A stretch of 58,808 bases of DNA, from NCBI GenBank assembly GCA_963623365.1, contig CAVFJY010000007.1, forward strand, positions 1-58,808. Direction: 5' to 3'. This DNA is from UBA2834 sp963623365 (GTDB taxonomy: Bacteria; Patescibacteriota; Saccharimonadia; Saccharimonadales; Saccharimonadaceae). Below the pieces are notes generated by a model. It had not been told where the DNA came from. It worked only from the letters and a program-made list of their open reading frames with translations, and did no database searches. Position 1 is the first letter of the stretch. Each line of letters starts with the position of its first letter. Shown here piece by piece: positions 50,695-58,551 of this stretch. A program made the translations under genes and the position numbers.

Positions 50695-51978
50695 TTAATG
50701 TGGTTGAACGGGTGGGCGATGATGGATGTCGTCCATAATGCCGAGATAGGAATTTTTAGGTGCGGGCTGGTTCTGTTTGGGTGGAACAAAATGAACGCCC
50801 TGGGCTTCGGTGTGGTCAATCCATTTATCGGTGTCGTAGTGGCTAGGCATAGGCATGAGAATATGGCCGGCGTCCCATTCTTTGCGCATGGTTTGGATTT
50901 CGCTGGCGAGCTGACGCGAGCGATTCCCCGGTTCGGCGGCAAGGTTAATATATTCACCGAGGACAATGGCACCAAATTTTTGGGCGCGAGTCTTGGCGTT
51001 AGGATACTTTTCGTAGCGAGTTTTGAAGAATTCTTCGTTGACGTCGCCGATGCCGCGGCCGACGTGAGTGCTAGCATCGTACCAGACAGGAACGCCACGC
51101 ATTTGATGCTCGCTGCCATAAGGACTTTGTTGGAAACTAGATTTCCAGAAAGTGTAGCCATTGACGCTGGCGGCTTCGGGAATGGCTTGCGAGACGAGAT
51201 ACTGGGCGATGGCAAGAGTGGAGCCGCTACGAGAAACTTCGTCGATGATGGTGATATTCTTCCCCTCTAGGCTGGTTGGAGTAGACATGATTGTGTCGAC
51301 GTCTTCGGTGTCGATGCCGCCTGGGATATAGAGTGCGCGAATACGGGCGAGGTCTTCACGAGTGACGTTTTCTTTACGGAAATCACTAAAAGTGGCGACA
51401 CGGGCGGAGCCGTCGGCTTCGCGGATGTATTCGTTGGATTCGATAGGAGTATCGGTGCGAGCGAACCATTCTTTGCGATCGATCGCGAGATATGAATGTT
51501 TGGGGCGAGGTTTGTTGGTAAAGTCATCCCAGAAAGTGTTGACGAGCCAACTGACGGGGCGAGCAGACTTGTCGAGATAGATGACGTGGTCGGCGGTGGG
51601 CAGTTCCTTGCTTTGAAAACCTTCATCTTCGCCGGCGATGACAGCGATAGTGTCGGCGGTGGCGGTAACGAAGCGTCCCATGGTTTCGTCGAGCGGAAGA
51701 GTTTCGGCTTTGTCGCCCCAATTGGGACCGAGTTCGGCTTGCTGGGAGAAGATAGGAAAATCTGCAGGATTGACGTGATAGCGTTTGGCGGGGTCTTGTT
51801 GGAGCTCGGCTTCGGTGTATTGGGTGGGGTCTTCAGGAAAACGTGGAGTGTTTTCGTTGGTGTCTTCGGGGGTTTCAGAGGCGATTGGGGTGCTTTCGCT
51901 GGATCTTGGAGTAGCTAGATTCCATTGGTTGGCATGTTCGGTACTGGTGCTTTTGTTGTTATGTTCGTGACTGCGCAT
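50695..51978 (-). CDS. Phosphoribosyltransferase-like protein, unknown role
   Basis: A 427-residue protein. The first ~65 residues are polar and Ser/Thr/Glu/Pro-rich. The centre contains the PRPP-binding motif NITIIDEVSRSGSTLAIAQ, preceded by ALYIPGGIDTEDVDTI, and the DHVIYLDKSARPVSWLVN stretch is typical of type I phosphoribosyltransferase-like folds. The C-terminal ~150 residues hold W/Y-rich segments (VWYDASTHVGRGIGDV) not seen in housekeeping enzymes of this fold. The long polar ends and lack of operon partners argue against a normal purine/pyrimidine salvage role. On the minus strand a TATACT lies ~60 nt upstream of the ATG. Confidence 0.65.
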   Translation of the reverse strand: MRSHEHNNKSTSTEHANQWNLATPRSSESTPIASETPEDTNENTPRFPEDPTQYTEAELQQDPAKRYHVNPADFPIFSQQAELGPNWGDKAETLPLDETMGRFVTATADTIAVIAGEDEGFQSKELPTADHVIYLDKSARPVSWLVNTFWDDFTNKPRPKHSYLAIDRKEWFARTDTPIESNEYIREADGSARVATFSDFRKENVTREDLARIRALYIPGGIDTEDVDTIMSTPTSLEGKNITIIDEVSRSGSTLAIAQYLVSQAIPEAASVNGYTFWKSSFQQSPYGSEHQMRGVPVWYDASTHVGRGIGDVNEEFFKTRYEKYPNAKTRAQKFGAIVLGEYINLAAEPGNRSRQLASEIQTMRKEWDAGHILMPMPSHYDTDKWIDHTEAQGVHFVPPKQNQPAPKNSYLGIMDDIHHRPPVQPH

Positions 51979-52103
51979 ATGTTTGTTTTTTTGGTTTTTG
52001 GTTTTTGCCGGCGGTTGCGGCGGGTTAATAGATAGAGTATAGCATAAGTGGATTAAAAAGTCAAGGGGGTGGCGCTGGTTTTTAGGATGCGAGCTTTATT
52101 TTT

Positions 52104-52146
52104 CTCATGTATGGTTTTTTTGTTAGGGTGCGACGCGTAACTTTAG
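52104..52146. repeat. Intergenic GCGACGCGTAACT element, copy 3
   Basis: TCATGTATGGTTTTTTTG followed by GCGACGCGTAACTTTAG (52130-52146), matching 15317-15353 over ~37 bp and sharing the 3' motif with 3813-3829. The 274-bp gap 51979-52252 holds this element and the valS terminator; no gene is seen. Confidence 0.5.
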
Positions 52147-52208
52147 GCAAGGCGACGATGCTTTTTTGCGGCTTAATTGAGTGATGTCGCGCGTGGGATG
52201 TCGCAATA

Positions 52209-52239
52209 AAAAACTGCTCCGGCGGGCGAAGCAGTTTTT
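52209..52239 (-). terminator. Terminator of valS
   Basis: Perfect 10-bp stem AAAAACTGCT (52209-52218) / AGCAGTTTTT (52230-52239). Confidence 0.85.
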
Positions 52240-52252
52240 CGTCAAGCAAGCG

Positions 52253-54811
52253 CTAAATATGCTCAAGCTCAGATTTCATCTTTTCAAGCAAGTCTTGCTT
52301 ATCGGAAAGAGATTGGCGCGTTTCGGCAACAAGTTCCTTCGGCGCCTTAGTGACATAATTTGGGCTAGCGAGACGCTTTTCGAGGGTGAGAATCTCTTGA
52401 TTCATCTTGAGGATGCGATCTTCGAGGTTGTGCTTGTATTTTTCATGGACATCCTGTGGAATGTCGAGATAAACATTGTGATTGTGGATGGCAAGGTGTA
52501 GACCCCTGGCGTCTGCTTGGTTAATCTGTGGTACGCACGGCGCTTTGGTAAGATGCTGAATCAAAAGCTGGTTATCGTACATGAGCAGATCGTCGTGGAA
52601 GGTGATTGGGCAATTATTGGCGCCTGGGATGCTCTGGTAGTGGCTGCGAATATTGGTAATAATCTCGATGAGCTCGGCGAAATCGGCAGCTTTTTGCTGG
52701 TCATATTTGTATGGGGTTGGCCAGACTTGAGAAATGAGCATACCGTCGGTCCAGCTGAGGGTCTGCCAAATGGTTTCGGTGACAAATGGTGCGAAAGGAT
52801 GCAACATGGTGAGAATCTGCTCAAGCGTAGACTTGAGGAGATTGGTGTTTTTCCAGAGCTTTTCGGTTTCAATGAACCAGTCGGCGTATTTGTTCCAGAT
52901 GAGATCATAGATAAGATCGCCAGCTTCGGCAAAACGGTAATGGTCGAGTAGCTTTTGAAGCTGAGCGTTAGTATGATTAATTTGCTCGAGAATCCAATCT
53001 TCGCCAAAACTCTTAATTTCGATGTCGTTAGAATCGGTAGGGTTGTGGTCGACAATATCTTGGACGAGACGGGAGATGTTCCAGACTTTGTTGCAGAGAT
53101 TGCGGCTGGCCATAACTTTGCTAGTACTGAAGGCTTGGTTAATACCGGCGGAGCGGCTGGCGATGAGGCCAAGACGGAGCGCATCGGAGCCATATTTGGA
53201 GACGATTTCGATAGGGTTAATGACATTACCCTTAGACTTAGACATTTTTTGACCTTTTTCGTCGAGAACCATGCCGTGCATATAGACATCCTTGAATGGA
53301 ATATCGTCGGTAACGTAGAGGCCGAGCATAATCATGCGGCCAACCCATTGGAACAAGAGGTCGGCACCTGTTTCCATGACGGAAGTTGGATAGTGCTCGG
53401 GGCGGTCGCTAGTGGTGATGTATGGCCATTGGCCGGAACTAAACCAAGTATCGAAAGTATCGTTGTCGCGATGATAGGTCTTGCCGTTGACGGTGATAGT
53501 AGGCTCGTTGACGCGAGTGTCGTAGATCCAGTCTTTAGGGTCGTCGACGTTAACAAAGGCAGGAATAGGAATACCCCATGGAATTTGGCGGGAGATGTTC
53601 CAATCTTTGAGCTGGCTAAGGTAATTGATGAGGACCTGCTTTTTGCTGGCGGGATGGAATTTAATCTTCCCTGCCTTGAGAACTTTGATGGCGCGCTCAG
53701 CGAGCGGCTTGACGTTGATGAACCATTGTTCTTTGAGGAGCGGCTCGATGACAGTGTCGCATTTGTAGCAGTGACCAACAGAATGCGTGATAGTTTCTTC
53801 GCCACGTAGGAGATCGCTATTTTTGAGCGCCTCGAGAACCTTGGTGCGGGCTTGGGTGGTGGTGAGACCTTCGTAATTGAAACCGGCATTTTTGTTCATC
53901 TTGCCATCGTTGCCAATTACGGTAATCATCGGGAGATGATGGCGTTGGCCGACCTCGAAGTCGTCTTGGTCGTGGGCTGGTGTAATTTTTACAACACCCG
54001 TGCCGTAGTTCATGTCGGCATGTTCATCGGCAATAATAGGAATTTCGCGATCGGTTAGAGGTAGTTTGAGCATAGAACCAACGAGGTCTGTGAAGCGTTC
54101 ATCGCTAGGATTGACGGCGACGGCAGTGTCGCCAAGAAGAGTTTCGGGGCGCGTGGTGGAAACGACAAGTTCAGTAATGCCGTTCATTGGGGTGACGAGA
54201 GGGTATGCGATTTGCCAGAGCTTGCCCTGCTCTTCTTTATGGGTAACTTCGATGTCAGCGAAAGCAGTTTGGTGCTTGGTGCAGTAGTTGACTAGCTTTT
54301 CGCCGCGATAGATGAGTTTATCGTCCCAGAGTTTTTTGAAGGTACCGTAAACAGTGTCGATAACTTTTTGGTCGAGAGTGAAGGTGAGACTAGACCAGTC
54401 ACAAGAGGCGCCGAGGGCGCGAATTTGCAGTTCCATGTTGCCGCGTTGCTCGATCACAAAGCTCCAAACCTGATTGTAGAGATCGTCGCGGGTGAAATCG
54501 AAGCGGGTCTTCCCTTCGGCTTCGAGTTTGCGTTCATAAACTACCCAAGTTTCAAAACCGGCATGGTCCGCACCTGGAATGTACCAAGCATTTTCGCCTT
54601 TCATGCGATGATAACGGGTAAGAATGTCTTGCAACGCGATGGTGAGGCCATGGCCAATATGAAGGTTGCCATTGGCATTTGGTGGTGGCATGACAATGGT
54701 GTATGGTTGTTTGTTGCTATCGTTGGATGGTTTAAATGCGCCCGATTTTTCCCAGAGTGCGTATACGTCTGGCTCGTATTGATTCGGCTCGTAGGTTTTA
54801 CTAAATTTCAT
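52253..54811 (-). CDS. valS: Valyl-tRNA synthetase
   Basis: An 852-residue class I synthetase that charges tRNA-Val. It has PPPNANGNLHIGHGL (HIGH motif), the CP1 editing domain with STTRPETLLGDTAVAV, FDTWFSSGQWP, GQKMSKSKGNV (KMSKS motif), an anticodon-binding domain with the tryptophan-rich LIWNKYADWFIE, and a C-terminal coiled coil (~780-850). The length is normal for bacterial ValRS. A TATAAT box lies 6 nt before the ATG with no Shine-Dalgarno, so even this essential gene appears to be leaderless. Confidence 0.97.
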   Translation of the reverse strand: MKFSKTYEPNQYEPDVYALWEKSGAFKPSNDSNKQPYTIVMPPPNANGNLHIGHGLTIALQDILTRYHRMKGENAWYIPGADHAGFETWVVYERKLEAEGKTRFDFTRDDLYNQVWSFVIEQRGNMELQIRALGASCDWSSLTFTLDQKVIDTVYGTFKKLWDDKLIYRGEKLVNYCTKHQTAFADIEVTHKEEQGKLWQIAYPLVTPMNGITELVVSTTRPETLLGDTAVAVNPSDERFTDLVGSMLKLPLTDREIPIIADEHADMNYGTGVVKITPAHDQDDFEVGQRHHLPMITVIGNDGKMNKNAGFNYEGLTTTQARTKVLEALKNSDLLRGEETITHSVGHCYKCDTVIEPLLKEQWFINVKPLAERAIKVLKAGKIKFHPASKKQVLINYLSQLKDWNISRQIPWGIPIPAFVNVDDPKDWIYDTRVNEPTITVNGKTYHRDNDTFDTWFSSGQWPYITTSDRPEHYPTSVMETGADLLFQWVGRMIMLGLYVTDDIPFKDVYMHGMVLDEKGQKMSKSKGNVINPIEIVSKYGSDALRLGLIASRSAGINQAFSTSKVMASRNLCNKVWNISRLVQDIVDHNPTDSNDIEIKSFGEDWILEQINHTNAQLQKLLDHYRFAEAGDLIYDLIWNKYADWFIETEKLWKNTNLLKSTLEQILTMLHPFAPFVTETIWQTLSWTDGMLISQVWPTPYKYDQQKAADFAELIEIITNIRSHYQSIPGANNCPITFHDDLLMYDNQLLIQHLTKAPCVPQINQADARGLHLAIHNHNVYLDIPQDVHEKYKHNLEDRILKMNQEILTLEKRLASPNYVTKAPKELVAETRQSLSDKQDLLEKMKSELEHI

Positions 54812-54817
54812 GTCTTA

Positions 54818-54823
54818 ATTATA
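54818..54823 (-). promoter_or_regulatory. -10 box of valS, leaderless-type
   Basis: On the minus strand TATAAT ends 6 nt before the valS ATG. Confidence 0.5.
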
Positions 54824-55001
54824 GCATGAAGGCTGGCATTTTACCTCTTTAGGAATGAGTTGCGCTTCCCTGTTAATTGAGGTTTTGATGTTTGCGCTGG
54901 ATTTTAGGGTTTTTGCATTTGATTTTTTTCGATAATTTAAATAGGATTTTTGGGCGAGAGTTTGCGGAATTTAACTGTGCTGATGTTTGCACTTCCCTGT
55001 T

Positions 55002-55017
55002 GTTTCCACGTGAAAAA
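55002..55017. other. parS-like site 1
   Basis: GTTTC-CACGTG-AAAAA matches the ParB site consensus TGTTN-CACGTG-AAACA at 13 of 16 positions. Confidence 0.5.
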
Positions 55018-55033
55018 GCAAAAACATCGTCAA

Positions 55034-55049
55034 AATTCCACGTGGAAAT
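55034..55049. other. parS-like site 2
   Basis: AATTC-CACGTG-GAAAT contains the perfect 12-bp palindrome TTCCACGTGGAA, the core of TGTTC-CACGTG-GAACA parS variants (12 of 16). It is centred 32 bp from site 1. The 430-bp gap 54812-55241 otherwise holds the valS promoter and no gene I can support. Confidence 0.5.
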
Positions 55050-55241
55050 TGACGGATTCCAAGATTTATATCCTAATTTTCTGCTTGCACCCTTACGCTA
55101 CGCGTCCCAAACGCAATTACTTCGTTGGTTAATGCTATTATATGTGAAGTGGGGATGCTAAGTCAAGCGGATGTAAATAACGGGGGAAAGTGAGGATAGA
55201 ATTTGGCGTTTTTGGGGAAAATGTGGATAATGAGGATAGAT

Positions 55242-55457
55242 ATGGCGTTTATTCGTAAATTCAAGACGGGAAGTGGAGCGACGGGGGTGCAGGTTTGCTG
55301 GAAAAAGGGCGGAGAAGTGGTGCGGACAGTGCATATTGGCTCGGCGAATAGCGAATATGGTTTGGAAAAATTGCTGAAAAAGGCGCAGAAAGTGATGGAC
55401 GAAGGGAAGCGGCCTTTATTTGATCTTGATAACTTTGATGCGAAAAATGGAAAATAA
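55242..55457 (+). pseudogene. Transposase N-terminal remnant (IS4/IS1634-like)
   Basis: A 71-residue frame beginning MAFIRKFKTGSGATGVQVCW, then GGEVVRTVHIGSANSE and LFDLDNFD. This pattern matches the first ~70 residues of large DDE transposases of the IS4/IS1634 type (RxxKTxSGATAVQV, then HIGSAH). The catalytic domain is missing and the following 264 bp hold no continuation, so it is a decayed insertion. It could still be translated as a small protein, but there is no good ribosome binding site. Confidence 0.5.
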
Positions 55458-55673
55458 TTTTTTTGGCGTTGCGGATTTTTTGGATTTTTGTGAATTTTTG
55501 CGTTTTTGACAGATAGTGTCAAGACTTGACGAGTGATTTTTCGATCCGAATTTAGTATTTGCAGGTTTTTTATACGATGATTTCGAACTTCGCGTGCTTT
55601 TTGTGCTTTTTTGCGTTTTTTTGCGGCGAATTATGCGATTTGCGGATTTTCGGAATTAAATTTTTAAAAAATA
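55458..55673. other. Gene-free T-rich region
   Basis: After the transposase fragment the plus strand is strongly T/G-rich with many TTTTTGCG-type runs. I see no gene or clear structure apart from the terminator at its right end. It may be decayed insertion-sequence DNA. Confidence 0.3.
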
Positions 55674-55698
55674 TGAAAAAATGCCGCAATGAGCGGCA
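55674..55698 (-). terminator. Terminator of the DegT-family gene
   Basis: Stem TGCCGC (55682-55687) / GCGGCA (55693-55698). On the minus strand it is followed by TTTTTTCATATTTTT. Confidence 0.8.
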
Positions 55699-55721
55699 AA
55701 TTTATGTGTAATATGAATATT

Positions 55722-56978
55722 TTAGATAGATTTTTGTGGTTTTTTGTTCTGATCGAGGGGCTTTTTGACGGGGCTTAGGGAGTTTTCCACAATCTTGTGA
55801 TAGTTTTCCACATGGTTTTGCACAGGGTAGAGTAGATTAATGATCTTTTTGGTCTCCGTGATGCTGAGATTGGTGGGGAGGCAAAGAACGCGGGGGTGAA
55901 TGGCTTCGGCAACGGGTGCCATCTTGGGGTTATAAAAATAGATGCGGTTATCGACTGGACCCGGGTAGAGAAGAGGAGAATACCAGCGGCGGATAAAATA
56001 GCCGGAGGATGCCAAGGCGTGATAGGCCTCAGTAGCGCGATGACTGTCGTCAAAAACCACCGGGAAGGCGAGGAGAGGTTCGGCTTTCTCAGTCAAGATA
56101 TGAAAATAACTGGCGGATTTGAGGTATTTTTGATAGATGGTGACGTTCTGTTCGCGACGGCGATAATCGGCGGGAAGGGAAGTGATATTCTTTAGGACGA
56201 CATCGCAAGCGAAATCAGTGATGGCGTAAGACGGAGCTTGGGAGGCGGACTGCTCAAGAGGGGTGACGGCTGGCTCGTAGGTCTTAGTTTTGAGGAGAAA
56301 ATCGCGGAAATTGCCCTTGAGTTGATTAGGTACACGCTGAAGTAGGGCATTTTGAGCGCGGTAAGCGCGAATCTTAAGATCGAGCGAACGGGGTGCGGCA
56401 GGGAGATTGATTAGATCGTGAACAATAGCGGCATAAAGCTGAGGCTCGGTTTTCTTGAGACGAGGATTAATATAGACGGCGCCGCCGAATTTGGTCTGCT
56501 GAAGAATTTTTTCGACACCAAAAGAATGAATAGAAATATCGGCGACGGGGCGACTTTTGTGGTCGAGTGCCAGACGGGCGAGGCAATGGGCGGAATCTTC
56601 AATAAGAATCAAGCCTTCGGATTTGCAAAGGCGGCCGATAGTTTGGATTTCGGGATTAATAACACCGAGGGTGTGCTGAACGACGATGGCGCGGGTGTGT
56701 TTGCGCACATGCTTACTGACGTCGGTAAGGGAAAGAGTAGAAGGATCGATGTCGGCGTAAACGGGTTTTAGGTCGGCAACAAGAATAGGATTGATTGAAG
56801 TAATGCAGGTGTAAGGCGTGGTAATAACTTCACCTGGGCCGAGAGCGCTGCGGATGGCGCGATAGACGGTAGCCATGCCGTAACGAGCTTTGAGACACAA
56901 AAACCAGTCGTTTGGGTCGGTGTGAGAATATTTAGCCAGTTGCTGGCGCACGGCTAAATTGGAATTACTGGAATTCAT
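55722..56978 (-). CDS. DegT/DnrJ/EryC1/StrS-family PLP aminotransferase
   Basis: A 418-residue fold-type I PLP enzyme of the sugar aminotransferase family, which usually aminates nucleotide keto-sugars. Markers are GEVITTPYTCITSINPILVA, YADIDPSTLSLT, ILIEDSAHCL with the cofactor-binding Asp, and SIHSFGVEKILQQTKFGG with the Schiff-base Lys. The C-terminal ~30 residues are Lys/Pro-rich. Product unknown; it could feed an amino sugar to the polysaccharide locus, but it lies 40 kb away. Start at the ATG at 56978, by homology and a TATAAT box 7 nt upstream. Two DnaA-box-like TTTTCCACA copies lie in its 3' end. Confidence 0.85.
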   Translation of the reverse strand: MNSSNSNLAVRQQLAKYSHTDPNDWFLCLKARYGMATVYRAIRSALGPGEVITTPYTCITSINPILVADLKPVYADIDPSTLSLTDVSKHVRKHTRAIVVQHTLGVINPEIQTIGRLCKSEGLILIEDSAHCLARLALDHKSRPVADISIHSFGVEKILQQTKFGGAVYINPRLKKTEPQLYAAIVHDLINLPAAPRSLDLKIRAYRAQNALLQRVPNQLKGNFRDFLLKTKTYEPAVTPLEQSASQAPSYAITDFACDVVLKNITSLPADYRRREQNVTIYQKYLKSASYFHILTEKAEPLLAFPVVFDDSHRATEAYHALASSGYFIRRWYSPLLYPGPVDNRIYFYNPKMAPVAEAIHPRVLCLPTNLSITETKKIINLLYPVQNHVENYHKIVENSLSPVKKPLDQNKKPQKSI

Positions 56979-56985
56979 TATATAT

Positions 56986-56991
56986 ATTATA
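56986..56991 (-). promoter_or_regulatory. -10 box of the DegT-family gene, leaderless-type
   Basis: On the minus strand TATAAT ends 7 nt before the ATG. Confidence 0.45.
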
Positions 56992-57028
56992 TCGCGTTGA
57001 ATCAGGATTTTGAACGCACTGAGCAAGT

Positions 57029-58066
57029 TTAATGGATGATGGAGCGGGGCGCGATGTCGAGCGAATAAGGGTCGGTAGCGGTTTCGCCGGATTGAATAGA
57101 AAAGTAGGCGGCGGAGGCGACCATGGCGCCGTTGTCGGTGCTAAATTTTGGTGCAGGGAAATAGACTTGGTGTGTCTTTATGAAGGTCTGAGTGATGGTA
57201 TCGCGAAGGAGTTGGTTAGCGCTGACGCCACCGGCGAGGAGGATGGATTTGGCTGAATAAATTTTGGATGCAGCTTGGAGCTTCTGGGCGAGAACATTGA
57301 CGGCGGTGTACTGGAAGCTGGCGGCGAAGTCGGCAATCTGCTGACTGGTGAGTTGGGTATGGAGTTCGTGAGAGGGGGTAGTGATAGGTAGCTTGAGCTC
57401 TTTTTGAACAGCGCGGAGGACGGCGGTTTTGAGACCGCTGAAAGAAAAATCGAGTTGGTCGACTTTGGGAATAGGGAGGTGGTATTGATGTGGATTGCCG
57501 GTTTGGGCGGCGGCAGCGATAGCGGGACCCCCTGGATAAGGGAGACCGAGAATCTTGGCGACTTTATCGAAACATTCGCCGATGGCATCGTCGCGAGTGG
57601 TGCCGACAATTTCGAAATGATCGTGACGCTGCATGTAAATAATTTGAGTGTGGCCACCGGAAATAACGGCAGCAAGAAGAGGGAATTCGGGCTGATGACC
57701 ACTGAGCCAGTTGGCGTAGATGTGGGACTTGAGATGATGGGTGGGATAGAAGGCCTTGTTGTGGAGAATGGCAAGAGTGCGAGCGGCAAGGGTGCCGGCA
57801 AGGAGTGAACCGACGAGGCCTGGGGTATGAGTGGCGGCAATAGCATCGAGGTCGTCGAGGGTAAGCTTGGCGTCGGCGAGAGCCTTGCTTAGGACAGGAT
57901 TAATGGCCTCGATATGAGAGCGAGCGGCGATTTCAGGAATGACGCCACCGTAGGCGGCATGAATGTCGATTTGGGAGACGACAACATTCGACAAAATATG
58001 GACGCCGTCTTCGACAACAGCAGCAGCAGTCTCGTCGCAAGAGCTCTCAATTCCCAAAATTTTCAC
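57029..58066 (-). CDS. tsaD: tRNA threonylcarbamoyladenosine biosynthesis protein TsaD
   Basis: A 345-residue ASKHA-fold enzyme that transfers threonylcarbamoyl to A37 of ANN-decoding tRNAs, with TsaB/TsaE partners not seen here. It begins KILGIESSCDETAAAVVEDG, has the metal-binding HHLKSHIYANW, PEFPLLAAVISGGHTQ, and a late AGGVSANQLLRD and FSTDNGAMVASAAY. The length is standard. The start is a GTG at 58066 with a TATAAT box 7 nt upstream. Confidence 0.96.
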   Translation of the reverse strand: MKILGIESSCDETAAAVVEDGVHILSNVVVSQIDIHAAYGGVIPEIAARSHIEAINPVLSKALADAKLTLDDLDAIAATHTPGLVGSLLAGTLAARTLAILHNKAFYPTHHLKSHIYANWLSGHQPEFPLLAAVISGGHTQIIYMQRHDHFEIVGTTRDDAIGECFDKVAKILGLPYPGGPAIAAAAQTGNPHQYHLPIPKVDQLDFSFSGLKTAVLRAVQKELKLPITTPSHELHTQLTSQQIADFAASFQYTAVNVLAQKLQAASKIYSAKSILLAGGVSANQLLRDTITQTFIKTHQVYFPAPKFSTDNGAMVASAAYFSIQSGETATDPYSLDIAPRSIIH

Positions 58067-58073
58067 TGTTATT

Positions 58074-58079
58074 ATTATA
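58074..58079 (-). promoter_or_regulatory. -10 box of tsaD, leaderless-type with GTG start
   Basis: On the minus strand TATAAT ends 7 nt before the GTG start codon. Confidence 0.45.
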
Positions 58080-58189
58080 ACATTTTTGAGGTGAGCTGGC
58101 GAGGCTAAGCTGAGGGGGGGTATTATCCATGAGCGTAATGTGCTATGATTAACATAAGGCTAATAATATCCAAGAGAGGTAAGATTTTT

Positions 58190-58537
58190 ATGGAGAGCGT
58201 TGAGCAGTTTGTCGATCAACTGATTGATGAGAAAGAGTTGGGGGTTGAGGGAGATGTACGAACAGCATTGAAGATGGATATGATGGAGCGGCTACTTGAC
58301 CAGATTGATAAGGCGGCGGTTAATGCGCTGTCGGAAGAGAAGGCGATTGAGTTGGCGGATAAGTTAGAAGATGAGAATTTTTCGGATGAGCAAATTACGG
58401 CATTTATGCGCGAGAGCGGCTTGGACCTCGAGCGAATTGCGCTAGAAACGATGTTGCAATTCCGCTTACTGTATCTTGGCAAAAATACAAATATTGATAC
58501 GGAAAAAATGCGTGAAACTACCGAGGCGACAGAGTAA
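58190..58537 (+). CDS. Small acidic helical protein, unknown function
   Basis: A 115-residue protein that appears all helical and acidic: ESVEQFVDQLIDEKELG, then EGDVRTALKMDMMERLLDQI and a C-terminal ERIALETMLQFRLLYLG. It resembles small DUF-type helical proteins seen in CPR genomes, which I cannot name with confidence. AGAGAGGTAAG lies before the ATG; a TATGAT box near 58131 may be the promoter. The next gene starts 14 bp downstream. Confidence 0.7.
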   Translation: MESVEQFVDQLIDEKELGVEGDVRTALKMDMMERLLDQIDKAAVNALSEEKAIELADKLEDENFSDEQITAFMRESGLDLERIALETMLQFRLLYLGKNTNIDTEKMRETTEATE

Positions 58538-58551
58538 TAGAGGGTGCGAAA

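Noticed and set aside
55783..55812. Two TTTTCCACA copies as an additional origin
   Set aside because: They lie inside the 3' end of the DegT-family gene and far from dnaA. Similar single copies occur elsewhere in genes (for example 45179-45187), so they are likely background or minor DnaA titration sites.
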